DNA of 64,000 bases from Selaginella moellendorffii (GCF_000143415.4 NW_003314280.1:2215549-2279548); one strand, 5' to 3'. Numbered from the stretch's first letter, positions 10,628-22,047 are shown. Numbers and translations: made by a program. Notes: generated by a model not told the origin, from the sequence alone.

Positions 10628-11695
10628 ATGCAGCGAGTCAAATTTCTAACTCCACTCACCTCGGCAGCGTTACTGCTCGTGTTACTGTTAACGTTGCTAC
10701 GGCACTATGCAATTCACAAGGAATCACCAACGACGCCCTCGGAGCTCTCCACTTCTTTCTATGCTAATACTTGTCCCGACTTCCCCAAGATCGCTAGAAG
10801 CGTGATTCGCTCTGAAGTTGCCAATGACAGCCGATCCTCTGCATCCATCCTCAAGCTCCACTTCCGTGATTGCTTTGCTCAAGTAAGTACTCCAATAAGT
10901 CCCCGTTACTCATTTATTTGGCTGTCGCTCAGGGCTGTGACGGATCGCTGCTCCCCCAGGTCGGGAAGGAGCAAGGAGATGGACGCTCCACCAAGGGACT
11001 CAAAATCATCAACAATATCAAGCGCGCCGTGGAGACTTCATGCCCGGAAACTGTATCATGCGCCGACATTCTTGCTCTGAGCGCCCGGGAATCCGTCATA
11101 GCCGTAAGTGAGGTCTCCATTGATTTGAGTTACAAATGCTTTCTTCTTGCAGCTTGGTGGCCCGTCATGGACAGTTGAATTTGGTCGACGGGACAATCCC
11201 AGCTCCACGAGCGTCGCTGCCGCGGTGGACGCCATTCCCAGCCCAAATCTCACCGCAACGCAGCTGATTGAGAGCTTCCAAAAGCGGGGCCTTTCCAAGC
11301 GTGATCTCGTAGCGCTCTCGGGAGGCCATTCCATCGGCCAGGCCCAGTGCTCCACATTCAGCGCCCGCCTCTTCAACGGAACCGCAGGGGATAGCATCGA
11401 TCCGGCCCTCAAGTCCCGACTCGAGAAGACTTGCCCTCCAACAGCCCCAAACAGATTGAACAATTTGGATCCCTCCCCCACCACGTTCGACAACTTGTAC
11501 TTTCGAGCTGTCCAAGCCAATCAGTCGCTCCTCTTCTCAGACCAGCAGCTGTTGCAGAGTGACCTGGCGGGCTTTGTCAAGGAGTTTGCGGACAACCAGA
11601 AGGCATTTTTTATCGCCTTCGCCAATGCCATGATCAAAATTGGTAAGCTCTCGCCTCTCACGGGAGGACATGGTGAAATTCGAGCCTCGTGCTAG
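10628..11695 (+). CDS. Class III peroxidase lacking distal catalytic residues
   Basis: Exons are 10628-10882, 10933-11103 and 11153-11695 (322 residues). Residues 1 to about 30 form a hydrophobic signal peptide (LLLVLLLTLL), so the product is probably secreted to the wall. The mature part has all eight Cys expected of the family: NTCPD, RDCF, QGC, SCPETVSC, QAQC, KTCPP, RASC. It also keeps the proximal heme His motif (LSGGHSIGQAQC) and the calcium-site D-G-D-S residues after the distal helix. The distal motif, normally RLHFHDCFV, reads KLHFRDCFA: catalytic Arg is Lys and catalytic distal His is Arg. By established class III mechanism these residues activate hydrogen peroxide, so normal peroxidase activity should be strongly reduced. 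The loop after GCDGSLL is shortened. The ORF, splice sites and TATA box are intact. It could bind heme or act non-catalytically, or be at an early stage of decay. Confidence 0.88.
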
Positions 11696-11711
11696 TTCTT
11701 ATACGTCTATC

Positions 11712-12345
11712 CTTTTTCACTATACTCCATTACAACAAAGAAAATAAAACTTCACCTCAGTTCCATCCGCAATCTATGCTTCAAACCAGTGTGTCCTAGA
11801 AGATCTCCTGTAACAAACAGCTCCTACATTCCTCGGCGCTGTGCGTAGCGCGCTTCCATCGCTGCTCTGGCGGCAGGGGCCGGGATTTTGGATTCCTCCA
11901 CCTGCAATGCAGCCTCGGCACCTTCCTGCTTGGCCCTGGTCTTCTTCTTCTTTCTTCTTAGAGATTCGCAAATGCGGGGGCAGTAGGACCTGGAAATCCT
12001 CGTCGGTGAAGTTCCGGAAACTCATATCCTGAATCGCAAGCTCCCGAGCTCTAGTCGCCCAATCCAGCTCGCCCGCCTTGCGCCGCTGCCTCTGATCTTC
12101 GTCATCCTCCTCCTCCGAATCATCGTCGTCAAAGAAATCCGGCTTCACTGGCGCCGGACGCGATGGCGCCGCGGCATTCGCACCCAACCAGGGAAATCGC
12201 CTCACCTGCGATCGCTGCCGCTGCTGGAAGAATCCAAAATCCCGGCCCCTGCCGCCAGAGCAGCGATGGAAGCGCGCTACGCACAGCGCCGAGGAATGTA
12301 AGAGCTCCATGGCGAGCACTTAGGGCTGAGTAACACATCTAACAC
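11712..12345 (-). pseudogene. Scrambled RAP gene fragments (exon 2 piece plus N-terminus)
   Basis: Three RAP pieces are joined here. At about 11820-11712 (minus) is exon 2 with the start of intron 2 (reads GDLL...HTGLKHRL-like). At about 11822-11902 the 5' end of the gene lies in plus orientation. At 12310-11903 the N-terminal coding part lies in minus orientation, starting MELLHSSALCVARFHRCSGG and running to ISKKK before a frameshift. The 5' end therefore occurs twice, facing itself across about 400 bases. No OPR or RAP domain can be made from it. Confidence 0.8.
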
Positions 12346-12679
12346 GAGAAGATTTTCTCGCTAATCAAACAGAAAGAATGGGCGATTTTTTAGTTGACCG
12401 CTACATCACCGCGATCATTCGATGGATTCCACGATCCTTGGAATGCCCAGGGGAAGTCCCAGTTTGACAACGACGAGTTTCCATACAAAATCTTTTCCAT
12501 CTTTTCTTGGAAGAACTGCATGGTTTTTTTGTCGTGTGTCCTCTCGTTCATCACCTTTTCGTTCCTAGAATAAAGAATAGGATCTCATCTGCCATACTTT
12601 CACGTACCTCGGACTTGATCTTTTCGTTTCAAGCACTCGTTTCATTAAAGTGCCATTTCATTAAAGTGCCATTTTTGTG
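12346..12679 (-). other. Copied 5' flank of the RAP gene
   Basis: Non-coding. Read on the minus strand it matches about 38040-38390, the upstream region of the intact RAP gene, in the correct order relative to the N-terminal fragment. It thus marks how far upstream the duplication extended. Confidence 0.7.
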
Positions 12680-12948
12680 ATTCGTTTTGTGTGTTTGTTA
12701 TAGGAGATCTTCTGGAACACACTGTTTTGAAGCATAGGTTGCTGGAGGCTTCTGGATGGAAGATTATCTCTGCTTCCTATGCTGAGGTGAAATTTTTTTT
12801 CTTTGTTGTAGTGGAGAAAAATGTGTGTTTTGATGCAGTGGGAGAACTTACAAGGAGAGTCGGAGCACGTTGACTTCATACAAAAGCTTGTGACTCCTCA
12901 CATCCTTCAATTAGAGCAAGCGAGTGAGCAAGCAGTGTGACCACTTTT
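12680..12948 (+). pseudogene. RAP gene exons 2-3, isolated C-terminal fragment
   Basis: The acceptor TTGTTATAG is followed by exon 2 (GDLLEHTVLKHRLLEASGW...ASYAE). Then come the short intron 2 and exon 3 (WENLQGESEHVDFIQKLV to the stop at about 12948). Both splice sites are intact but exon 1 is absent, so no RAP protein can be made. P450 sequence follows directly, as in the other copies. Confidence 0.8.
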
Positions 12949-13251
12949 GCCCTCCACGTCCGTGACCCGTGAGCAAGCTTGTCTTGAACACCGTCCCATA
13001 CCTTTGATCATACTAAAGTCACAATCCAGCAACAAGATCATTGTATAGATACTTCTTTTCCCTCTCCTTTGGGAAGACCTAAGGAGCCTCGGAGCGAGCA
13101 ATCGTCACGTAAGGAATGAGCTCCCCAATGAGAGGCCATCCCATGCTTCCTGGGGGGAGCCTCTCCAGCTTCCGATCGCCAGTAACGAGCCAGAGAGCTC
13201 TGGCGATCCCTGCTACCTAAATTCTGGAATCCACCATAGCACTTTGCGGCT

Positions 13252-13255
<4 letters not shown>
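12945..13255 (-). pseudogene. Cytochrome P450 fragment B
   Basis: On the minus strand it reads a membrane-proximal segment and the proline-rich hinge (GDRKLERLPPGSMGWPLIGE). LIPYVTIARSEAP follows, then after an intron-like gap RYGTVFKTSLLTGH. The hinge LPPGSMGWPLIGE is a hallmark of CYP85-clan P450s. The rest of the enzyme is missing. The fragment adjoins the RAP 3' end in convergent orientation. Confidence 0.75.

Positions 13256-13256
<1 letters not shown>

Positions 13257-13292
<36 letters not shown>
13257..13292. repeat. (GA)n microsatellite
   Basis: This GA run lies just outside P450 fragment B, equivalent to the tract at 3668-3719. Confidence 0.9.
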
Positions 13293-13295
<3 letters not shown>

Positions 13296-13483
13296 CGTAA
13301 AGAGAGAAAGAAAGAAAGGCTTTCACTAACGTGATCTTCGCAAGATCTTCTCGCAAAATAAAAGCTTTGGAAGTTATTCGCCAATATCCCGCCAAATTCA
13401 AGCACATGAACAGCGACAGAATGCAGCAAAAGGTGAGTCCCAAGACGTTGGGGCTGGATGCTCCATAAAACCACTCCATCGTC

Positions 13484-13757
13484 CAGTCAGGATAATAGGA
13501 TAAAGAAAGGAGTGATCACCCTTTTAGCCAGTTGAATTAGGGTGTAAGGGATAGGATTGTAATATTGGTATTGGAGCTCACTTCGATTCTCATATTGGGG
13601 CAAAAATATTCTAAAGAAATATTTAACATATAAGGAAAATTAAAGCTTGGTAAACCCTAAGAGAAGAACTATGAGGGTGGCCTAAATATGATCGTAAACG
13701 ATCATTCCCTGACCAAGGGAGGATTATTAGGCACTAAGTCAGGATAATAGGATAAAC
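13484..13757. repeat. About 20-bp direct repeats bracketing a 230-bp insert
   Basis: AGTCAGGATAATAGGATAAA occurs at 13485 and again near 13738, in both cases followed by an A-rich GAAAGG/CAAAGG. A repeat of that length is what target-primed retrotransposition leaves, but the enclosed 230 bases end in no poly(A) tract and match no family I recognise. The interval to 14130 otherwise shows no gene. Confidence 0.45.
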
Positions 13758-14134
13758 AAAGGGCCCTTTCTCTGTTTTTTTAAAAGAGAGCGTAGAGACG
13801 AGAAATCCTTGCAACCAAATTTGGGCGCTTGATCCGCTAGAACCTCCCCAAGAAGATTCGTAAAACTGGTCAATGAATCACTGGTGAGCCAGAGCTCACC
13901 GATCCGGCGTCCCTTTGGAACACTCGGTGCCAGGACGGTGGCCAGGAGGAAGCGGCCCCACAAAGGTTTGGACTCTAGATGGAACGCTCCAAAAACGCTC
14001 GGAGATGGTGATCTCATACTCCGTACCTTGATTGCAGAACCTTGGGATCCGCGGGGACCTTGGTTGCAACCAGAACCACGACACCATTAAGAATCATGTT
14101 TTAGGATAGTCTCGGCGTGCAGATGCCAAGGACC

Positions 14135-14370
14135 TCTTTCTTTCTCTCGATCGAGCCGCAAAGTGCTATGGTGATTCGAGAATTTAGGTAGCAGGGATCT
14201 GGCTCGTTACTGGCGATCATGGAGGTTTCGGAAGCTGGAGAGGCTCCCCCTGAGAAGCATGGGATGGCCTCTCACTGGGGAGCTCATTCCTTACATGACG
14301 ATTGCTCGCTCCGAGGCTCCTTATGTCCCAATGGAGAGGGAAAAGAAGTATCTATAATAATAAGAACGAA
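14135..14370 (+). pseudogene. Cytochrome P450 fragment C
   Basis: In plus orientation it repeats the 5' end of fragment B, inverted relative to it: TCGAGCCGCAAAGTGCTATGG, a broken hinge region, then ATGGGATGGCCTCTCACTGG (GMGWPLTGEL), and stops after the intron-proximal AAGAAGTATC. Frame disruptions occur around 14205-14265. With fragment B it forms inverted arms around an 800-bp spacer. Confidence 0.7.
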
Positions 14371-15481
14371 GAACCCACACCCCCACAGCTGTCCAATCCC
14401 AGGCCCGGGGCAGCCTCGGAAGCTATGGTTCTCGGCAAGGGGAGGCCAGCCCAGGCTCGGGCCAGGGCCGGTGGCCATGGTTAGCGGAAATATCGGCTCA
14501 ATGTTGTGGCGGCCAATGGGCGGGATGCACGCGTGGCCGGGAAGGGAAGAGGGCGTGGTGACAGGTGTTATGCCATGCACTCCTAGGGCTCCATGGCTGC
14601 TCTGGTCGGACACGGTTGTGTGGGCATTCCCGTGAGAGCCTGTGCGTGGTAAGTAACAGGGGCAAGTAGAATGGTAGTTGGGCACACAATCCAGGCTCTT
14701 CTCGGGATCAACTCAGGACTGTGAGAGGCAAATTGGCTCATCTCCAACTTAGCAAAGCTTTGATCCCTGTTCGCCACTGCCTCACGAGCTCTTTGGCCTA
14801 CAGGAAAGCAATTATCAAGGACACTCCCTCTTTATCCCCGGATTCTCTCGAGGAATCCCTTGCTGCTGGGCCTGGTGAGGGATTTTTGTTTCAGCACATG
14901 CTTGGGATCAACTCCATTTGTAGGAACCAGGTGTTTCGAGTTGACGTAGGGCTGTCGAGTGGCTGCGCCAGCCAACACTGCTCCTGAAGTTTTGGAAATC
15001 CTTCTCCTTGAAAGAGAAGGAGAAGCAGCAGGTGCCACCGCAAGCATCGCCTGGTTTAGCTTCGTTTTTAGATTGAGGTAAGTCGTAAGTTTGAATATCT
15101 TTGTATTCTATGATGAGATTTTTTTTCTGTCTGATACTGCTTCCATCGAATCTAAAATTTAGTTCCAGTTTCCGAGAGTTTGAGGGCCGGTTTCAACAAT
15201 GCTGTGCTGGGATGCTGTGCTAGGTAGCCTGATGCTGGCGTAGGAGCAGCACTTGGGGCTACAGCTCAAAATTGCAAAGCTGTGGATTATGAGGCAGAGA
15301 TTGGTAAACACAACATTGGAGTTATTTTGTTGTTCTTGAATATTTTTCTTTCAGATCATTACATAGTTGTGAAATTTATATATATCCAACTGTAGTCTGC
15401 ATTTCTATTCTGCATAAACTTCTATACAAACTCAATTAAAAAAAAAATATATAATCAAACCTATAATCGAAGTGACTGAAA
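14371..15481. other. No gene recognised
   Basis: A GC-rich part (14380-14640) changes to ordinary composition. Short ORFs such as 14721-14987 (+) match nothing I know. The last 120 bases are AT-rich and lead into the Helitron. No convincing Helitron 5' terminus (TC...) is identified. Confidence 0.4.
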
Positions 15482-16567
15482 ATGCCTCACCTCCGCCATC
15501 TTTTGAGAACCATACGACATAGTAAACAATCTAATGGAGATTTAGATGCCTCTGAAACTATGATTGATCATGATACACATACTATAGCTGTTCAAAATAA
15601 TCATGATAATGATTCTATACACCAAAATATTAATCATGATAATGATTATATACAGCAATCAGTTGGACACTCAGAAGCATCTAGAACCTTACATGCATGT
15701 CATTATGACAATTACATATATCAAGCAATATTAAATCCACCACTCCCACCCATGAATACCACACTAGCAAGCCATAGCATTTATAATGACTTTAACATAA
15801 TAAATTTTAATATTGGTAGTTTATCATTTGTTTGTACTTTTTGTAATGCATTGCATTTTAAAGATGAAAACTCTTCAATGTGTTGCCAGAATAACCAAGT
15901 GTTATTACCTCCAATTTCACTTTTACCATTTGATTTACTTTCACTTTACAAGCAAAATAAGAACTCTAATTTTAAAACAAATATTAGACACTATAATAGT
16001 GCTCTTGATTTTGCATTTATGTCTTCTAATATTGATATTGTAAAAGGTCATGGTCCTTATTGCTTTAAAATCCATGGTCAAATATATCATAATATTGTTT
16101 CAGCACATCCTTCTGAAGGTCAATATCAAACTTATGGACAACTTTATATGCTTGATACTCTAGAAGCTACAAATATAAGAAAGCAAAACCCTTTTAATTC
16201 AAGCTATGAGACAAACTTACTTAAACATCTTGATGCTCTCCTTCGTTATGTTAACCCATATGCTCAAGCTTTTAAAATGATGTATGAAATGGAATAAGAA
16301 GAAATTCGTTCTGCTACACTTTTATGTTATCCTATACGTGGTGTTTACATGTTATTAAAAACTGAAGGAACTGATCCACGACGCTATAATGCTCCACAGA
16401 CAAATGATGTTGCTGTCATGTTTGTTAGTGATAATGGAGAACCGCCACATAGTCGTGAAATTTGTATATATCCAACAGTAAGCAATTCTAAATCTATCTC
16501 AACACTTGATTATAATTGTGATCCAATAGTTTACTCATTAATATTTCCTTTTGGTGACAGAGGTTGG

Positions 16568-18259
16568 TGTAAGCGACTAATTTTTCCATTCTACTTTAGT
16601 CACTTAACCACACCTCCGACCACTTGGAGGAGTCTCATTCACAACCTCCATAAGTCCCATTCAGGACTTAGGACTTGCTAGCCTCGAGAATGGCATCCAT
16701 GCCACTCAACCTTTGCACTTGGTCCAAGTGCTCCACGTGTCCGATCCCATGACCGACACCCTAAAGTACCACTGATATATGAGCCTGTTACGCTAGGCCA
16801 CGCTCATTCACCTTGGTCACATCGGTGGTCTCACACCACCTGCATTGCAATCCCGTCTCTCCAAGACTGGGCCATCCATCCATGAGTGATCATCCCAGAT
16901 CCACTCCTTAGCATCCTTAGGATGTCGACAGACATGGGGAATAGCCTTCCCCCAATGTCCTTTTTCTGGTCCCCACCAAGTCCCTTTATTGTCCATGGCC
17001 GTGTTCACCAACACTACCACTGAATCGAGGCTCATAGGCCCGACCACTAAGTCCCACAATCCTCTGGGACTTCCTCACCACACGACTGTGTCCTTGGTCA
17101 CTACCCCAGAGGACTGCTCCTCTTCCTTTCCACAGTCTGGGCCTTTGGGACAACATTTCAGAACACCGTGGCTTTACGTGAGCCACCTGGGTACTCTCCC
17201 CACCTTTCGCCTTTAGGTGCTCTAGCCATGGGCTTAGAGTGAGGTTCTGTTGAGCCACACCTGGTATCCAAGTAGGTAGTGCCACCCACACTTGGACTGG
17301 GAGCATCGGCCAGTCGATCTCCCGGGGGACCTAGAGCCAGCTCTTGAACACTTCACCAAGCTACCCCACTTGTTGGTCCGTATTCACTCTAGTCTTGGAC
17401 TTCCCAGTGGTCAGTTTATCACCCAACCTGGGTCTGGCCTTCTTGGGCCAAACTGGCTCCACTGCAGTCCTCCCCCTCACTATACTTTTGGAGCTCACCA
17501 AACCCCCCAAGGTCTGGGAGACGAACGCTTTGGGCTTTCACCCTCTCAGACTCGAACTCGGACTCGGACTCGGACTCGGACTCGGACTCGGACTCGGGCT
17601 CGGTCTCAGCCTTGGCCTCGGTCCCGGTCTCGGTCCCGGTCTCGGTCTCGACCTCGGACTCCATCTCGGGTCCTTCTCGGACTCCATCTCGGACTCCATC
17701 TCGGGCTCCGTCTTGGTCCATCTTGGACTCCATCTTGGACTCCATCTCGGGCTCCGTCTCGGTCCATCTCGGACTCCATCTCGGACTCCGTCTCGGTCCA
17801 TCTCGGACTCCATCTCGGTCCACTTCAGACTCCATCTCGGTCCACTTCAGACTCCATCTCAGACTCCATCTCGGGTCCATCTCGGACTCCGTCTCGGTCC
17901 ACCTCGGACTCCACTTCGGTCCACCTCGAACTCCATATCGGACTCCATCTCGGACTCCACTTTGGACTCCATATCGGACTCCACTTCGGGTCCATCTCGG
18001 ACTCAACTAGGGTCCGTCTTGGACTCCATCTTGGACACTTCCACGTGTCATGTGTTGGTCCTTTTTGGGTCCCTTTTTGGAGCCTTGCTTATTGCTCGCT
18101 CCTTGAGCACTTTGTCGGGAGTTCCACTCCCGCTCTCGACCTTCCAAGTTAGAGCTTTTAGTCCAAACGTGTTACACTCATTTGGGCTTTCGCTTCGGCC
18201 ACTACCACGTGGCACCCTTTCCGGCTCCACTTTAGGGCCTAGGGATTTTGTGTTTCATA
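16568..18259 (-). mobile_element. Solo LTR, hexamer-array family, inside the Helitron
   Basis: The sequence begins TGTAAGCGACTAA and ends GGGATTTTGTGTTTCATA (terminal CA mutated to TA). It is homologous end to end to the LTRs of the complete element at 22048-29980. The five bases GTTGG flank it on both sides (16563-16567 and 18260-18264), a typical LTR-element target duplication. Removing one GTTGG and the LTR joins the Helitron codons for GDRGW to those for HKNIF. No internal region remains, so it arose by LTR-LTR recombination. It contains a shorter version of the CTCGGA-derived array (about 17545-18020). Confidence 0.92.
17545..18020. repeat. CTCGGA-derived tandem array (solo LTR)
   Basis: The array begins as near-perfect CTCGGA hexamers and passes into longer units of the type GGACTCCATCT or GGTCCATCTC. 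Because all units are multiples or near-multiples of three, long open frames appear in every reading frame on both strands (Ser/Arg/Leu/Glu-rich). These frames are not evidence of genes. Confidence 0.9.
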
Positions 18260-21200
18260 GTTGGCACAAAAATATTTTTAATTCCAAATGTTGAATTACA
18301 TTACTCCAATATTATGCATACCGTTTATCTATAAGAGACACAATACACTTTGGTTTTGATCAAATTTTACATGTAGGAAAACTCACACAACCATATATAG
18401 TCAATGCTTATGTAAAAGTTGAAAGCAATAATTTGAATTACTATCACACTCGTCAAAAACAACTGCGAGTTGAAATATATACTGGTCTTATGGATTATGT
18501 TGCAAACCGTGCTACTAATGAAAATATAAATCCAGGCAAGATTGTTATTTTACCTTCAAGTTTTGGGGGTGGCCCTAGAGCAATGCAACAAAATTATCAA
18601 GATGCAATGGCTCTAGTTACTCATTTCTCAAAGCTAGATCTTTTTATTACTTTTACATGCAATCCCAAATGGCCAGAAATTTCTAAAAACTTACATCCAA
18701 ATGAAGGCCTTAAGAATTGTCCAGACTTAGTTTCTAGAGTATTTCATATCAAGTTTAAAGAATTTTTGAATGATATTACTAAAAAGCATATTTTTGGAAA
18801 TTGTATTGCTTTTATATATGTAATTGAATTTCAAAAGAGAGGCTTTTCACATTGTCACTTTCTAGGGATTTTATCTCATGAAAACAAGATTAAAGACCGT
18901 GATGCTCTTGACCAATATATAACGGCACAATTGCTTAATCTTCAAAATGAACTTGAAATTTCTAAAATAATTACATTTCATATGATACATAGTTCATGTG
19001 GGCTTCTTTACCCTAATAGTCTTTACATGGCTTAAAAGGTTATCCAAAAAAATCTAATTATAAAACTACTTTTAGTGTTGATGGATATCCAGATTATTAT
19101 AGACTTGATAATGGCCGTACATTTCTAAAAAATGGGTGTTATATTGATAATCGTTGGGTAGTGCCTTATAATAAATATCTTTGTAAAAAATATAATGCTC
19201 ATATTAATATTGAAATTTGTGCTACTATAAAAAGTATTAAGTATTTATTTCAATATGTTTATAAAGGTTATGATTGTGCTACAATTGAAATCCATTCAAT
19301 AACCCAACAACCTGATAATATTTTAAATTGGGATGAAATCTTAACTTTTTTAAATACACGTTATATATCTACTCCAGAGGCAATATGGAGACCTTTTAAA
19401 TTTAAAATGCATGGTTGTTCAACCCCTATAATCCATCTTTCTATCCATCTTCCAAATTTTCAAAACTTCTATTTTATAGAAGGTTCTGAACAAATAGCAC
19501 TTCAAAGAGCTACTTAAAATGGTACAATGTTGATAAAATGGTTTAAATTAAATATAAATGACCCAAATGCTAGACAATATATATATCCGGAAATCCCTTT
19601 ATATTATACATTTAACCCTCATACTCATAATTGGCAAATTCGACATACAAGAAATATTATTCTTCAAATGTATTCTATGTCACCATCTAATGTTGAACTA
19701 TATCATTTACGTCTTATTTTACTCCATAAAAAAGGTGCTACATCTTTTAAAGATCTCAAGATAGTTAATAATATTTATTATGACACATTTCAACAAGTTA
19801 CAGATGCAATGGGGCTTATAGCTGATAATACCGAATAGAAAAAAAATTTAGAAGATGCTTGCTTTTTTAGAATGCCATCACAATTAAGATAATTATTTGT
19901 ATTATTTTGTATATTTTGCACTCCAAAAGATCCTTACTTTTTATGGGATAAATTTAAAGACTTCCTCTCTGAGGATTTCATGCAAACAAATCCAATTTTT
20001 CATTATGAACATGCTTTACATGATATAAATATTAAAATAAAAATGCATGGCAAAACTAATCAAAACTACCATCTATCTTTGCCGTCTAAAAATTTTGATG
20101 ATGAAAATATTGTCAACTCAACACAAATATATCAAAATGTTGAACAGAATATTCCTCAATTTAATCAAGAACAATTAAATATTTTTAATGATATTCTTAA
20201 TGTTATTGATCACCCAACTGAGCATAATTGATACATTTTTATTGATAGCCCTAGTGGTATTGGTAAAACATTTCTTTTTAACACTCTTATAAATATTTTA
20301 CAATTAAAAAACATAAATGTTGTTAGCATGGCTTGGACAGGAATTGCAAGTACTTTACTTTATAATGACCGAACTTCACACTTTTAAACTTCCTGTTCCA
20401 ATAAATGAAACATCAACTTCCGCTATAACTGCTAATAGTGAAGTAGGTACAAAAATCAAAACTACTAACGTATTGTTATGGGATGAAATAAGTATAATTT
20501 ATACTCATGCATTCACTGCTGTTGATCGAGTGTTGCGAGACCTAAAAAATACATCATTACCTTTTGGTAGCATAATTGTTGTCAAGCGGGGACTTTAGAC
20601 AGACACTTCTAGTCATTCCACATGGACATAGGGCATAAATTGTTTCAAGTTTATAAGAATGAATAAATTATGGAGATTATTTTGAAAGTTATTTTTGAAA
20701 ACAAATATACAACTTGCTAAAAGTGATAAATCATGGTTTGAATGGCTTCTCAAAGTTGGAAATGGTGAAAATTTTGAAAATTTACCATCTTTACCTTTTA
20801 ACTCCATTTTATTACCTCATACACAACTAATTTATTCATCTATTATTGATTTTGTCTACCCTTCAATACTTGATATTTCAAACCCTTATATTGCAACCAA
20901 TGGAGTCATACTTACCCCATTTAACGATGATACATTTGTAATCAACAACACTATTGTTTCTAAATTACAAGGTGATACATACATTTACAAAAGCATTGAT
21001 TTTGTTGACATTGAACATCCTGAAAATTTTCCAACAGAATTCCTAAATTCTATCACACCTTTTGGTCTCCAACCATATAAACTCTTTCTCAAACAAGGTG
21101 TTATTCTTATCCTCCTAAGAAATATGTCTCCATCAGCAGGACTATGCAACAACATACGTCTCATCTTGAAAAATGCACTACCAAATATTTTAGATTGTGA

Positions 21201-21540
21201 AATTGTGATGGGGCAATTTAAAAGGACAAGAGTTTTTATCCCACATATCACACTAATACCATCAAATACAGAAATTCCATTCAAAATGTCTAGACAACAA
21301 TTTCCAATTCATTTGGGTTACTGTTTAACAATCTAAGGACAGACATTTGACTGAGTTAGAGTTTATTTGCCCCACCCAGTTTTCACTCATGGGCAACTTT
21401 ATGTGGCTTTATCAAGATGCACATCACCACATGGACTTGGAATTAAAGTTCAAAACACCACATGCCAAAGCCACCTCCTTCCTCAAGATCTTTCTATTTT
21501 TACAATTAACATTTTCTATGAAAAGGTTTTATATTGAACT

Positions 21541-21925
21541 TCTTTGTAAACCACCCAGCATTTGTTGGGCAAGTACTCGTATATACAATGATCTTGTTGC
21601 GGGATTGTGACTTTAGTATGATCTTTGTGTGGAAAGCCAAGGGGAACTAGCACCTCCATTTCCGCACTCAATCTACCAATCCTTCCATTGTGTAGACCAG
21701 CTATTCCATGTGAGGCAACTAGTCATCCACCCGTACCGCAGTCCCACGGTGGATACCTTCGTCCGTGGATACTCCACACAAGAGGAAGGACATACGCATG
21801 GATGCCCAATACGTATGATTTCAAATTTTAGGGGTAGGAATATACCTTGCTCAAGGGTATATTATACTTTTAAGTAGCCACTAATCAATGGGAATCGAAC
21901 CCGTGCCATTTGCTCCGATACCAAC
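21541..21925. other. Fragment with LTR-type primer binding site
   Basis: After the Helitron relic comes about 380 bases without recognisable coding. Its right end carries GCTCCGATACCA at 21912-21923; on the minus strand this is TGGTATCGGAGC, the classical initiator-Met-tRNA primer-binding motif of plant LTR elements. It lies two bases from the LTR-like start TGTAGCGCAC at 21926. Confidence 0.5.
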
Positions 21926-22047
21926 TGTAGCGCACGTGGTTTTGACCCTTTATCCTATGGTGATTTACCATAGGATAACACCACGAAGCGGAACCTAAAC
22001 CCTCTTTGTGCCAAGTGACAGATGCCACATGTCACATACCACGTGTC

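Larger units (their letters stand above)
15482..21540 (+). pseudogene. Helitron replicase/helicase gene, decayed and interrupted
   Basis: Domains occur in the canonical Helitron order. The N-terminal region contains TDPRRYNAPQTNDVAVMFV and ends FPFGDRGW. It is interrupted by a solo LTR (16568-18259), after which HKNIFN... resumes the frame. Next are VGKLTQPYIVNAYVKVE and ELRVEIYTGLMDYV, then the Rep HUH-type core (LFITFTCNPKW, RGFSHCHFLGIL). The Tyr-bearing segment IKYLFQYVYKGYD follows. Then comes a PIF1-like helicase with Walker A SPSGIGKTFLF (about 20245), Walker B LLWDEIS (about 20480), DWLL-type WFEWLLKVGNGE, GLCNNIRL, and the C-terminal HGQLYVALSRCTSPHG-like block at about 21390-21430. 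Stops and frameshifts occur at about 16296, 18290, 19033, 19515, 19838, 20230, 20596 and 21334. The sequence is very AT-rich. Confidence 0.88.

Noticed and set aside
17292-18294. Long open frames on both strands (up to about 316 codons) in the solo LTR
   Set aside because: They are produced by an in-frame six-base repeat and occur in every frame; none has a protein domain.
15482-21540. Helitron ends (TC...CTRR with hairpin)
   Set aside because: I could not identify convincing termini on either side, so only the coding relic is annotated.
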